From NCBI GenBank assembly GCA_902791625.1, contig CADAWN010000005.1, positions 1 to 47,198 on the forward strand: 47,198 nt of DNA. The letters are read 5' to 3'. The position numbers and the translations under genes are program-made. Origin of the DNA: an uncultured Erysipelotrichaceae bacterium. GTDB taxonomy: Bacteria > Bacillota_I > Bacilli_A > RF39 > UBA660. A model generated the notes under the pieces. It saw nothing but the letters and a program-made list of their open reading frames with translations, was not told the DNA's origin and did not search any database. Positions 8,735 through 17,738 of this stretch are shown piece by piece. The number at the start of each line of letters is the position of its first letter. The first letter of the stretch is position 1.

Positions 8735-9149
8735 TTTTATTCTCCTTATCTAAATAACTTTGTAATATGATACAAGCAGCCATACTATCAATCACTTTTT
8801 TTCGCTTTTTTCTGGATGTATCATTTGATATTAATATGTCTTGTGCTTCTTTAGTAGTTAAACGTTCATCTTGTAAAAATACAGGTAAATCAAGAGTTTT
8901 TTCTAATTCTTCTTTAAATTTAATACTTAACTCAGCTTTATAACTAATTGAATTATCCATATTTTTAGGATAACCAAGTACAATGGCCTCTATTTTTTCT
9001 AATTCAACTATTTCTTTTACTTCTTTAAGTAATCTTTTATATTCTTCATTATGTCTAATAATTTTATAACTGTGTGCGAAAATACCACTTTTATCTGAAA
9101 TAGCACATCCAAGAGTTCTACTTCCTAAATCAAGTCCTAAATATCTCAT
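8724..9149 (-). CDS. ruvX: Holliday junction resolvase-like RNase H-fold protein RuvX (YqgF/YrrK)
   Basis: The 141 residues fit YqgF/RuvX: first catalytic Asp in YLGLDLGSRTLGCAISD (D7), central IEAIVLGYPKNMDNS, LQDERLTTKEA, and the final Asp in KKVIDSMAACIILQ. The family has been linked to Holliday junction resolution and to 16S rRNA 5' maturation. The start overlaps the ireB stop (TAATG), so it is translationally coupled. Its position between ireB and yrzB is the ancestral one. Confidence 0.94.
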   Translation of the reverse strand: MRYLGLDLGSRTLGCAISDKSGIFAHSYKIIRHNEEYKRLLKEVKEIVELEKIEAIVLGYPKNMDNSISYKAELSIKFKEELEKTLDLPVFLQDERLTTKEAQDILISNDTSRKKRKKVIDSMAACIILQSYLDKENKNGR

Positions 9150-9400
9150 TATTTTTGTTTTTGAAACTCCCTTAATAAAACTTCAATTATTTCTGCTCTA
9201 TCAAGTTCTTGTATTTTCTTACGAGCATCTTTATGACTAGAAATATAACCTAAGTCTCCGCTAATTAGATAACCAACTATTTGATTACTAGCATCATATC
9301 CTCTTTCTTCAAGAGCATCAATGACTTCATCAAGTATTTTCCTAATTTTATGGACATTTAACTCATCAATATGAAATAAATTTGTTTCTTCATTATTCAT
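9149..9400 (-). CDS. ireB: IreB family regulatory phosphoprotein (YrzL, UPF0297)
   Basis: IreB of Enterococcus faecalis is phosphorylated on N-terminal threonines by the PASTA kinase IreK and restrains cephalosporin resistance. This protein has the family core: IRKILDEVIDALEERGYDA, NQIVGYLISGDLGYISSHKDAR, then ELDRAEIIEVLL. The start at 9400 is chosen because it gives the family length (83 residues), has an AGAGGTG site 7 bases upstream, and because the promoter at 9432-9460 would begin transcription too close to the upstream GTG/ATG candidates (9427, 9418). The only threonine near the N terminus is in MNNEETN. First gene of the operon. Confidence 0.92.
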   Translation of the reverse strand: MNNEETNLFHIDELNVHKIRKILDEVIDALEERGYDASNQIVGYLISGDLGYISSHKDARKKIQELDRAEIIEVLLREFQKQK

Positions 9401-9431
9401 AGAATCACCTCTAAGCATATTACCCACCTTT

Positions 9432-9460
9432 ATAATATCATTTTTTTATATATTAATCAA
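9432..9460 (-). promoter_or_regulatory. Promoter of the ireB-ruvX-yrzB-mltG-trmR operon
   Basis: Minus-strand TTGATT, 17-base spacer, TATTAT. It lies between the rhomboid terminator and ireB, with the predicted transcript start about 25-30 bases before the ireB ATG. Confidence 0.65.
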
Positions 9461-9473
9461 GGAATAATAATGT

Positions 9474-9506
9474 AAAAAAAGTAAGAATTAACACTAATTC
9501 TTACTT
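9474..9506 (-). terminator. Intrinsic terminator of the rhomboid gene
   Basis: Minus-strand 12-bp perfect stem AAGTAAGAATTA/TAATTCTTACTT with a four-base loop, then seven T. The rhomboid stop codon is inside the stem. Confidence 0.88.
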
Positions 9507-10661
9507 TGAATATATAAATCCCATAAAGATTAAAAACGCTACAAAAATTATTGAAATAATTATACCATTTACTCTTTCTGAAGTTTTACTTTTATATTTA
9601 ACACCTAAAGCCATATTAATAAGTAATCCACCTATTAAACCACCAATATGAGCCCAATTATCAACACCATTCATCATAAATCCTAATGATAAATTTAAAA
9701 TAATAATTGGTATTAAATTTGTCTTTACAACATTACCTAAATAAACTCTATAATGAAGTCCAAAATATATTAGTGCTCCTGCTAAACCAAATATTGCACC
9801 ACTTGCTCCAATGCTTACACCATTTTTTAAGAAAATAAGAGACATAAGGGAACCTGTTAAAGCACTAAATAAATATATTAAGATAAACTTAACTTTACCT
9901 ACAAAACTCTCTAATTGACTACCAAAAATATATAAAGCATACATATTACACAATAAATGAATTATATTTGCATGTAAGAAAGTAGCAGTTAATAATCTAT
10001 AATATTCACCACTTCTAACATAATCACCAAAAATACAAAACTGAGATAATACATAATTTTGCTTATTATATATTATAGGAAAAACATAAAAAAATACGTT
10101 TAAAAATATTAATATATAAGTAATTATTGGATACTTAGGTTTAAATACTTTCTCAACTTTTTCACTATCTTTAGCGCTATGTTCACTAATATCAGAAGTA
10201 ATTTTTAGAAATAACTGCATTCCTTCTTCTGTATATTTTAATTTATCTTTCATATCTGGAAAGATTTTCTCAATAACATTATTATCTTTTATTTCTTTTT
10301 CATCTCTAGCATTAACACATTTAATATTTTTAGGTTCTTCTATTTCAATACTTTTATCCAAATCTAAAAATATGCTTAATGTTTTTATATTAAAAGTAAA
10401 AGTCTTTTTCTTTATTTTTTTTACAATTCTATTAGTTTTAAATATATCAAATTTAAATTGTTCATCATTTATTATTTTACCAGTTACTATTCTAACTATT
10501 TTATAATCTTCATCTAAGTTTTCAAGCCAAATCTCATTTTCAGCTCCCTGTAAAACTATAGGATTATAATTACGTTCAACTATTAAATAATGTATTATTT
10601 TCATCACTAATAAATTTTTATTATCTAACATTGCTTCATCAATGATAACATCTTGATCCAT
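9501..10661 (-). CDS. Rhomboid-family intramembrane serine protease
   Basis: The 386 residues have a cytoplasmic N-terminal domain of about 175 residues (as in B. subtilis GluP/YqgP) and then about seven membrane helices. The catalytic dyad is visible: Ser287 in GASGAIFGLAG and His338 in NWAHIGGLIGGLL. The family motifs HANIIHLLCNMYALYIFG and a conserved Arg in YYRLLTATFLH are also present. It should cleave membrane proteins within or near their transmembrane segments. A very strong AAGGAGGAGG site precedes the ATG. It is its own unit or the last gene after rluD, and ends in a strong terminator. Substrate unknown. Confidence 0.93.
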   Translation of the reverse strand: MDQDVIIDEAMLDNKNLLVMKIIHYLIVERNYNPIVLQGAENEIWLENLDEDYKIVRIVTGKIINDEQFKFDIFKTNRIVKKIKKKTFTFNIKTLSIFLDLDKSIEIEEPKNIKCVNARDEKEIKDNNVIEKIFPDMKDKLKYTEEGMQLFLKITSDISEHSAKDSEKVEKVFKPKYPIITYILIFLNVFFYVFPIIYNKQNYVLSQFCIFGDYVRSGEYYRLLTATFLHANIIHLLCNMYALYIFGSQLESFVGKVKFILIYLFSALTGSLMSLIFLKNGVSIGASGAIFGLAGALIYFGLHYRVYLGNVVKTNLIPIIILNLSLGFMMNGVDNWAHIGGLIGGLLINMALGVKYKSKTSERVNGIIISIIFVAFLIFMGFIYSK

Positions 10662-10691
10662 AGTCTTACACCTCCTCCTTAGAACATTTAT

Positions 10692-10721
10692 ATTATAACC
10701 TAAAATAAGAATAAAATAAAG
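10692..10721 (-). promoter_or_regulatory. Possible rhomboid gene promoter
   Basis: Minus-strand TATAAT with a poor -35 (CTTTAT, 18-base spacer) between rluD and the rhomboid gene; no terminator was found after rluD. Confidence 0.4.
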
Positions 10722-10723
10722 TT

Positions 10724-11608
10724 TTATTGTTCTATACTATCAAGAATATCTAAAAAATCTTTTGGTGGTTCTACTTCAAAATACATTTTTTCACCAGTTA
10801 CTGGATGAATAAACTCTATACTCTTCGAATGAAGCATTTGACCAAAATCAGTTGATTTCTTTTTATTATAAATTGGATCATTTACAATAGGATGATTAAT
10901 ATAGGCCATATGAACTCTAATTTGATGAGTTCTTCCTGTTTCAAGAATACATTCTACTAGTGTATTTTCTTTATATCTTTTTAATACTTTAAAGTGAGTT
11001 ATAGCCTCTTTACTATTAACATCTGTAACCATCATTTTTTCTCTTGTATTTATATCTCTTCCAATAGGAGCATCAATAGTTCCTGAATCTGGAGAAATAA
11101 CGCCATCTACTAGTGCTAAATAATGTCTTTTAACTTCTTTATCTTTTATCATATTTGACAATTTATCTAACATTTCATCTGTTTTAGCAACCATCATTAA
11201 ACCACTTGTATCTTTATCTAATCTATGAACAATACCTACTCTAATATTAGTAGTTTCTTTAATATTAAAATGATATAAAAGTGCATTAACAAGTGTATCT
11301 GTATAATGACCAGGTGCAGGATGAACAACCATTCCACTTTGCTTATTTATAATCATTAAATAATCATCTTCATAAACTATATCAATAGGAATATTTTTAG
11401 CTTCTATTTTAATTGTAAAATCAAGTTCTGAATCTATTCCTATTTCATCGCCTATTTTAACAAGATAACTACTTTTTTCTATTTTTCCATTAACCATAAT
11501 CTTATCTTGCTTTAATAATTTTTGTATTTTACTTCTAGATATTTCAAGATTATTACTAAGATACTGATCAAGTCTAATGTTTTCCTCTTCTACTATTACT
11601 TTTTCCAT
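10724..11608 (-). CDS. RluA/RluD-family 23S rRNA pseudouridine synthase (YlyB type)
   Basis: The 294 residues have an N-terminal S4 RNA-binding domain (about 11-60, IRLDQYLSNNLEISRSKIQ...KIMVNGK) and the RluA catalytic domain with the signature GIVHRLDKDTSG (catalytic Asp131) and LETGRTHQIRVHMAYI. It makes pseudouridine in rRNA, most likely the large subunit. It follows lspA, as ylyB does in B. subtilis, and its start overlaps the lspA end by 35 bases. An AAGGAAA site supports this start. Two more RluA paralogs lie in this window (33680-34345 and 45521-46363), so the exact target cannot be named. Confidence 0.9.
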   Translation of the reverse strand: MEKVIVEEENIRLDQYLSNNLEISRSKIQKLLKQDKIMVNGKIEKSSYLVKIGDEIGIDSELDFTIKIEAKNIPIDIVYEDDYLMIINKQSGMVVHPAPGHYTDTLVNALLYHFNIKETTNIRVGIVHRLDKDTSGLMMVAKTDEMLDKLSNMIKDKEVKRHYLALVDGVISPDSGTIDAPIGRDINTREKMMVTDVNSKEAITHFKVLKRYKENTLVECILETGRTHQIRVHMAYINHPIVNDPIYNKKKSTDFGQMLHSKSIEFIHPVTGEKMYFEVEPPKDFLDILDSIEQ

Positions 11609-12113
11609 ATTTTCCTTCCCTTATTTTCTTATATTCTTTATCCATTGGACCTTCTTCTTTTCCCTCTAAAAATACATCTATTATAAATATTACCATTCCA
11701 ATAACTATAAACGTATCAGCAATATTAAATACAGGAAAACTATATCCAAATATTCTAAAAGATAAGAAATCTGTAACTCTTTGATAAATAATTCTATCTA
11801 TTATATTTCCAATAATACCACCAATTAAAAAACTATAACCCATAATATTAAGTTTAGTATTTCTACTATCTTTAATAATACATCTAAATATAAATACTAG
11901 AAATAATAATCCTAAAACTGTTAATAAAATCCATTTACCATTTAAAACAGACCAAGCTGCTCCTTCATTTTCTACATGCATTATTTTAAAGAAGTTACCT
12001 AATACTTTAAATCCAGAATTTACATCTAAATAAATTCTTATAAATATTTTAGATAATTGATCTAGTAAAATAACAAAGGAACTAATTAAAATTATTTTTT
12101 TTATTTTTGTCAT
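11574..12113 (-). CDS. lspA: Lipoprotein signal peptidase (signal peptidase II)
   Basis: LspA removes signal peptides from diacylglyceryl-modified prolipoproteins in the membrane. The 179 residues have four membrane helices. They show the catalytic aspartates Asp106 (GGIIGNIIDR) and Asp133 (PVFNIADTFIVIG), and the conserved ENEGAAWSVLNG. A charged C-terminal tail of about 30 residues (EEGPMDKEYKK...) exceeds the usual length, and its coding region forms the 35-base overlap with rluD. The ATG is two bases after the dnaE stop, with the GGAG site inside the dnaE end, so the two genes are tightly coupled. Confidence 0.95.
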   Translation of the reverse strand: MTKIKKIILISSFVILLDQLSKIFIRIYLDVNSGFKVLGNFFKIMHVENEGAAWSVLNGKWILLTVLGLLFLVFIFRCIIKDSRNTKLNIMGYSFLIGGIIGNIIDRIIYQRVTDFLSFRIFGYSFPVFNIADTFIVIGMVIFIIDVFLEGKEEGPMDKEYKKIREGKYGKSNSRRGKH

Positions 12114-12115
12114 AA

Positions 12116-15055
12116 CTACTCCTTGTTCTTCTTTTCTATTTTATTAATAATAATTTGATATTCATTTAATCTTTTTTCAACTTTACCATCAACTTCTATT
12201 ATATCACCACGTACAATATCATTGTACATATTATATACTTTAGGGAAACAAACAAATTCCAAAGTATTTTCTTGATCACTACAAGTAATAAAACTCATAT
12301 TTTCACCCTTAGAAGTTTTAATAACTCTTATTTTTTCAACTAATACAATTGTTTTTATATTTTTACCAAAATAACTCTTAATATCTTTTAATTCAATATA
12401 ATTGTTGTCTTTTTTATACAACATAGTTGGATGTAAAGTAATGTAAAATCCAAATATTTCTTTTTCTTTTTTTAGTAATACTTCTTTACCAAATTCATCT
12501 TTTATTTCTATTTCTGGTTTCATAACAAGTGATGGATCTAAATCTTTTGTTAGTTCTCCATAATTTATTAATTCATCCAAATTATAAATTAAAGTATTAG
12601 TATTATATCCAAATTTACTAAAAGCTTGACCATATATTAAAGACTCTAAAGTAGATTTAGTAACACCATTTATTACTAATCTACTAAAAGTATCATATAT
12701 ATCACTAAATTCATCACTACCACGAGCTTGAATTATCTTTTGAGCAGCGACTAATCCAACAGATTTTATATTAGTAAGTGGATAATATATTTTCCCATTA
12801 TATACTTTATAAACTTCATCACTAATATTAATATCAGGTAATACTACTTCTAATCCTTTAGATTTTGCTTCTATAATATATTCTTTTGTTTTAGTCTCAC
12901 TACCTATTACATTAGTAAGCAAATTACTATAAAATATTTCTTTATAATGTACTTTAAAATAAGCAAGTTTATAAGCAATTAAAGAATAAGCAACTGAATG
13001 TGATCTATTAAATCCATATCCAGCAAAATTTAATATTAAATCAAATATCTTCTCTGATATTTCTTTTGTATGACCTTTTTCTAATGATTTTTTAATAAAC
13101 TTTTCTTTTTCTGATTTTAATAAATCAACTTTTTTCTTACTCATTGCACGTCTTAATATATCAGCTTCACCCAATGAATATCCTGCAAAAAGACTAGCTG
13201 CTTGCATTATTTGTTCCTGATATATAAATATACCATATGTATTCTTTAAAATTGGCTCTAGTGTTTTATCTAAATATTCTACTTTCTCTAAACCATGTTT
13301 TCTTCTAATATAAGTATCTATATTAACAGCTGGACCTGGTCTAAACAAAGCTATAGCTGCAAAAATATCTTCAAATGTATTAGGTTTTAATCTTTTTAAG
13401 AAATTCTTCATTCCACTTGATTCAAACTGAAATATACCTACTGTATCTGCTTCTTCAAAAATTTTTAAAGTATCTTTATCATCAAGTGGTATTTTATTAA
13501 AATTAATATCTTCACCTGTTTGTTCTTTTATATCTCTAAGAATATGTTCAATAATACTCAAATTCTTAAGTCCTAAAAAATCCATCTTTAATAATCCCAT
13601 ATCTTCTAAATATTCCATGGAATAAGCTGATAAATACATAGAATCATTCATTGTCAAAGGAATTACTTCATCAAGTGGTACTTGTGACATAAGTATTCCA
13701 GCAGCATGTGAAGAAATATGTCTTGGAAATCCTTCTAATTTAATTGCAATATTAAATAAATTTTTAAGTGTTATATCACTTTCTATCATTGCTTTAAAAT
13801 TAGGATTATTTGAATATATATCTTTAAGTTTATCTTTTGTAAAATTAGGTATTAACTTATTTAATGAATCCAATTTATAAGTTGGAATATTCATTACTCT
13901 AGCTACATCTCTTAATACTTGTTTAGCACTTAAAGTTCCAAAAGTAACTATACCTGAAACATTTTTACTACCATATTTTTCTCTAACATACTCAATTACT
14001 TGTTCTCTTTCCTCATCAGGAAAATCCGTATCAATATCTGGCATTCCACGTCTTTCTGGATTTAAGAATCTTTCAAACAATAAATTATATTCTAGCGGAT
14101 CAATCTCAGTTATTCCAAGTGAATAAGCAACTAAACTACCTGCCGCACTTCCTCTTCCTGGACCAACTAAAATATTATTATTTTTCGCATATTTAATAAA
14201 ATCATAAACTACTAAAAAGTAATTACTGAATCCCATATCATTAATAATATTTAACTCATAAGATAGTCTTTCTTTATATTTAACTGGTATTTCTCCACCT
14301 AATCTTCTTTTTAAACCAGTCTTTGATAATTCAAATAAATATTTACTAGGATCAACATCAGTTTTATAAATTGGAAGAAGTAATTTGCTTTTTGGAAACT
14401 CTAAATTACATTCACCCACTATTTTTTCTATATTCAAAACCCCATCATGATCAGTATAATTTTTGATATCAGTGCATATTAATTCTTTTTCTTTTAAATC
14501 ATAAGCTACTTCATCACTAGTAGTTTTACCATCTCTTATTAAATATAAGTATTCTAAATATTTACTATCATTATATTTTAAATATAAACATTCTCTAAAA
14601 TATACAGTATTTTTAGTAATTAAAAAACTCTCTTTTTGTTCAATTTTATTACTATATCCTAAATATAAATTATCATAAATACTTTCTAATTCTTTAAAAT
14701 AAGTATTGTCAGAATATTTAACTACACATATTAAATCACTATTATATTTTTTTAAATCATCAATTGTTACAATTCTTTCATTTTGTATAGTAGAAAGTTT
14801 TATCATATTCTTATAACCATAATAATTCTTACAATAAATATATACTTTAAAATTATCTAAATTAATTTCTAATCCTATTACAGGTTTAATATTACTAGCT
14901 ATACACTTTTTATAAAACTCCATAACTCCATACATATTATTATCACATAATACACATATAGAATCATTACTATTTTTACAGTTATCTATAATATTATCTA
15001 TAGTCAAGCAACTTGAAAGAAGAGAATAATTACTCTTTACATTTAAATTAATCAT
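12116..15055 (-). CDS. dnaE: DNA polymerase III alpha subunit (DnaE type)
   Basis: Replicative C-family polymerase. The 979 residues comprise an N-terminal PHP domain (1-about 200), the palm with GPGRGSAAGSLVAYSLG (299-315) and catalytic MPDIDTDFPD (Asp340, Asp342), the fingers (LFRPGPAVNIDTYIRRKHG), the NGVTKSTLESLI helix-hairpin-helix region, and a C-terminal OB fold. It is shorter than B. subtilis DnaE (about 1,115). In the PHP domain the metal-binding His pair of LHVHS is replaced (LNVKS), so the domain should be structural only. There is no proofreading exonuclease insert, so it is not PolC. A TAAAAT -10-like box with poor -35 precedes it; an AAAGGAGAG site fixes the start. Confidence 0.95.
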   Translation of the reverse strand: MINLNVKSNYSLLSSCLTIDNIIDNCKNSNDSICVLCDNNMYGVMEFYKKCIASNIKPVIGLEINLDNFKVYIYCKNYYGYKNMIKLSTIQNERIVTIDDLKKYNSDLICVVKYSDNTYFKELESIYDNLYLGYSNKIEQKESFLITKNTVYFRECLYLKYNDSKYLEYLYLIRDGKTTSDEVAYDLKEKELICTDIKNYTDHDGVLNIEKIVGECNLEFPKSKLLLPIYKTDVDPSKYLFELSKTGLKRRLGGEIPVKYKERLSYELNIINDMGFSNYFLVVYDFIKYAKNNNILVGPGRGSAAGSLVAYSLGITEIDPLEYNLLFERFLNPERRGMPDIDTDFPDEEREQVIEYVREKYGSKNVSGIVTFGTLSAKQVLRDVARVMNIPTYKLDSLNKLIPNFTKDKLKDIYSNNPNFKAMIESDITLKNLFNIAIKLEGFPRHISSHAAGILMSQVPLDEVIPLTMNDSMYLSAYSMEYLEDMGLLKMDFLGLKNLSIIEHILRDIKEQTGEDINFNKIPLDDKDTLKIFEEADTVGIFQFESSGMKNFLKRLKPNTFEDIFAAIALFRPGPAVNIDTYIRRKHGLEKVEYLDKTLEPILKNTYGIFIYQEQIMQAASLFAGYSLGEADILRRAMSKKKVDLLKSEKEKFIKKSLEKGHTKEISEKIFDLILNFAGYGFNRSHSVAYSLIAYKLAYFKVHYKEIFYSNLLTNVIGSETKTKEYIIEAKSKGLEVVLPDINISDEVYKVYNGKIYYPLTNIKSVGLVAAQKIIQARGSDEFSDIYDTFSRLVINGVTKSTLESLIYGQAFSKFGYNTNTLIYNLDELINYGELTKDLDPSLVMKPEIEIKDEFGKEVLLKKEKEIFGFYITLHPTMLYKKDNNYIELKDIKSYFGKNIKTIVLVEKIRVIKTSKGENMSFITCSDQENTLEFVCFPKVYNMYNDIVRGDIIEVDGKVEKRLNEYQIIINKIEKKNKE

Positions 15056-15099
15056 AGTATCTCTCCTTTCTTTATAAATATTTTACCACAAATATAAAG

Positions 15100-15131
15100 A
15101 AAAAGACTAGCAACTTAGTGCTAATCTTTTT
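15100..15131 (-). terminator. Terminator of the LTA-synthase/LCP operon
   Basis: Minus-strand 13-bp stem AAAAAGATTAGCA/TGCTAGTCTTTTT with one G-U pair and a 6-base loop, then CTTTATATTT. The LCP stop codon is at its base. Confidence 0.8.
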
Positions 15132-17097
15132 ATTCTGTGTTTCCTCCCTGATTACCAGTTTGGTTTTCTTCTTTATCTTTGTCCTTATCTTTATCTTCTT
15201 CTTTTTCCTTTTCTTTTTCTTCTGTTTTTTCCTCTTTCTTTTCTTCTTTTTTAGTTTCTTCTTTCTTAGGTTCTTCTGTTTTTCTAGAAAGAGTTAAAGT
15301 AATAGCTCCACTTAATTTATCAGTTCTCTTATTTGTTGGTACACTTTGACTTACTACTGTTCCACTTGCACCATCAAAAGTAACTCTAATTCCATATTGG
15401 TTAGCAAGACTTTGAGCTTGTTCTTTTGTCTTACCAGTAAAATCAGGAACTAATTTATAATTAGAACCACTATTATAAGGACCTTTACCTATAACTGTTT
15501 TTTCATATTCCTCATCTATAGAAAAACTAAATGATTTTACTACATCATGATCAACTAAACCTAAATTAGTTTTCATAGCTTTTATAATATCTTTTCTACT
15601 AGATTCATTAGGAATGTAATCCCATAATACCATTCTAGCTCTTTCATCATAAATCATTTGTCCAGATCCAAGAAGATATAATTGTTGAATATTAACTAAA
15701 TCTGTTTTATTAGTAGCTAAATCATTATTCATAAGATCCTCTGCAATACTATAGAATGATAATATTTGATCATTTGTAAAGTTAGAATCAAAGTTATTTG
15801 ATATAGTATCTAATACTTTTAAGAATTGACTTGCACTCTTAATTGATTTAATTTTATCAATCATAGCTTTAATAACTATTTGTTGATTTTCTCCTCTGCC
15901 TAAATCTCCATTAGCAAGTTGTTTTCTATTACGTGATAAAACTAAAGCTCCTTCACCATCTAGATGTTGATGACCTGCTTTAATACAAACTTCACCACTT
16001 CTATTAGAATCATCAGTACATAAATCTTTAGGAACATCTACATCTATTCCTCCAAGAGCATTTACTAATTGAACCATTCCTTTGAAATTAATTTTTGCAT
16101 AATAATCAATTTTAACATCAAAATAGTTTTCTATAGTTGACATCATACAATCTGTACCATATGCAGCAGCATGTGTAATCTTATTTTCTGGCTTACCACT
16201 CCAACAAGCAATTGGAACATAACTATCACGTGGAATACTTAACATTGTAGCATTTAATGTTTTAGGATTAAATGTAATTAAAATTAACGAATCTCCATTA
16301 GCAACAGTATTTTTATCAAGCCCTTCTTGATTCGAATCAACTCCAAGTAATAATATTGTAAATGGATTTTTTACACTTTTACCACGAGAAGAAACTTCTC
16401 TTTTACTAGTAGAAGACTTTTTGAATTTTTGACTCTTCTTAACTATAATCTTAGTTCTTTCAGTGATATTTTCATACCCCTCTATACCATTAAATATTGG
16501 TGCATAATCTGTTGGTATGAATATTGCATCAAGTTTATTTGAAAGAAGTTCTGACATCATCTCTTGATAACTATCGTATTCTTTAATTTCATTTTCGTCT
16601 TCTAATTTATATTTTTTAATCATTTTTTGAGGAATAATATAACCATCCTCTGAATCTTTATTAGATAATATACCTATTGTGTAATCATTTACATCTTTTA
16701 CATTTTTACAATTTTTTTCTTTTAAAGTTATTAAACTAGATGAATACTCAATATATTCCTTATTAAAACTACCTGCATAATTATATACAAAACGAGTAAC
16801 AAAGAAAGCTGAGCCACATGCTAATATATATATAACAAGAGCCGTATATAAAGCTTTCTTCTTAATATTTTTTTCTAATTTCTTTTGCTTTTTTATTTTT
16901 TTACAAACACAAAATGCAATTATCAAATAGAATACAACTATTAAGAAAATGGCTAAATATATATATTTAGGAATTTGTCCACCCATACTTCTTAATTTCC
17001 AAACTTTAAAAATTGCAAAAGCACCAGCTATTAAAGCTATAAAACTAAGTAATCTAAGTAAAATTTTACCTCTAGGTTTCATATTCTTATTTTCCAT
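15130..17097 (-). CDS. LytR-CpsA-Psr (LCP) family cell-wall ligase with binding-protein-like insert and PASTA domain
   Basis: LCP enzymes attach teichoic acids or other glycopolymers to peptidoglycan from lipid carriers. The 655 residues have three N-terminal membrane helices (13-30, 45-65, 83-101). An extracytoplasmic segment (about 130-220, YTIGILSNKDSEDG...MMSELLSNKLDAIFIP) resembles one lobe of a type-3 solute-binding protein. The LCP domain (245-420) shows the arginines of SIPRDSYV (R290) and LSRNRKQ...GDLGRGENQQ (R389-R401). A single PASTA domain (about 547-605, LVPDFTGKTKEQAQSLANQ) and a Lys/Glu-rich tail of about 50 residues follow. The PASTA domain may place the enzyme on nascent peptidoglycan. 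It is the last gene of an operon with an LTA-synthase-like gene. Confidence 0.92.
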   Translation of the reverse strand: MENKNMKPRGKILLRLLSFIALIAGAFAIFKVWKLRSMGGQIPKYIYLAIFLIVVFYLIIAFCVCKKIKKQKKLEKNIKKKALYTALVIYILACGSAFFVTRFVYNYAGSFNKEYIEYSSSLITLKEKNCKNVKDVNDYTIGILSNKDSEDGYIIPQKMIKKYKLEDENEIKEYDSYQEMMSELLSNKLDAIFIPTDYAPIFNGIEGYENITERTKIIVKKSQKFKKSSTSKREVSSRGKSVKNPFTILLLGVDSNQEGLDKNTVANGDSLILITFNPKTLNATMLSIPRDSYVPIACWSGKPENKITHAAAYGTDCMMSTIENYFDVKIDYYAKINFKGMVQLVNALGGIDVDVPKDLCTDDSNRSGEVCIKAGHQHLDGEGALVLSRNRKQLANGDLGRGENQQIVIKAMIDKIKSIKSASQFLKVLDTISNNFDSNFTNDQILSFYSIAEDLMNNDLATNKTDLVNIQQLYLLGSGQMIYDERARMVLWDYIPNESSRKDIIKAMKTNLGLVDHDVVKSFSFSIDEEYEKTVIGKGPYNSGSNYKLVPDFTGKTKEQAQSLANQYGIRVTFDGASGTVVSQSVPTNKRTDKLSGAITLTLSRKTEEPKKEETKKEEKKEEKTEEKEKEKEEDKDKDKDKEENQTGNQGGNTE

Positions 17098-17106
17098 ATC
17101 ATCACC

Positions 17107-17730
17107 CTACTTTAATTCCACTAAATATAGTTTCTTATCTTCATGAACAAAATACATAGTTGCTTTAGTTTGATATCCTTCACCTGTATTCTTTTTATAT
17201 GTCCATGTAACACTTACTTCATATGCATTATCATCTTTTTTATCTTTATATGTATAAGGCACTGTTCCAACTTTTTCAACAGTTACTTTATCAACACTAG
17301 GTAAATTTTGTTTTCTTTCACCATAAAGATTATTTTCAACATACTTATACATAGTATCTTGGGCCTTTTCTAAGAAATCTTCAAGTTCCAATTCATGAAC
17401 AAAATCTTTTCCACCAATATCTGTTTTAGCTAGTTTATCTTCTAAAGAATAAAAATCTATAATGAATAATTTACTTATACTCTTTACATATTCTTCTTCA
17501 TTTTTCTTTTTACTATTTAATATTTTTTCAAGATTTTTAAATTCTTCTTTATATCTATCATTTTGAGTATCTTTAACAACATAACCATATTCTTTAATTT
17601 CATTAGTTATTTTGGCCTTAGTTTTTTTCTTAGTACCAAAACAATTAAGATATATATAGATTCCCGCAATCGCAACAACAATTACAAAAAATATAATTAT
17701 TCTTCTTTTTACACTTTTCTTTAATTTCAT
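17107..17730 (-). CDS. Hypothetical single-pass envelope protein
   Basis: Not recognised. The 207 residues have a basic N terminus and one membrane helix (11-28). A 175-residue outer domain follows, with helices (RYKEEFKNLEKILNSKKKN, FLEKAQDTMYKYVENNL) and then strands (YEVSVTWTYKKNTGEGYQTK, TMYFVHEDKKLYLVEL). The helices-then-sheet pattern is like NTF2/DUF4878 or extracytoplasmic accessory domains, but no family is claimed. It sits 8 bases after the LTA-synthase-like gene and 9 bases before the LCP gene. It is probably an envelope accessory factor of that pair. Confidence 0.75.
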   Translation of the reverse strand: MKLKKSVKRRIIIFFVIVVAIAGIYIYLNCFGTKKKTKAKITNEIKEYGYVVKDTQNDRYKEEFKNLEKILNSKKKNEEEYVKSISKLFIIDFYSLEDKLAKTDIGGKDFVHELELEDFLEKAQDTMYKYVENNLYGERKQNLPSVDKVTVEKVGTVPYTYKDKKDDNAYEVSVTWTYKKNTGEGYQTKATMYFVHEDKKLYLVELK

Positions 17731-17738
17731 AATTCCTC

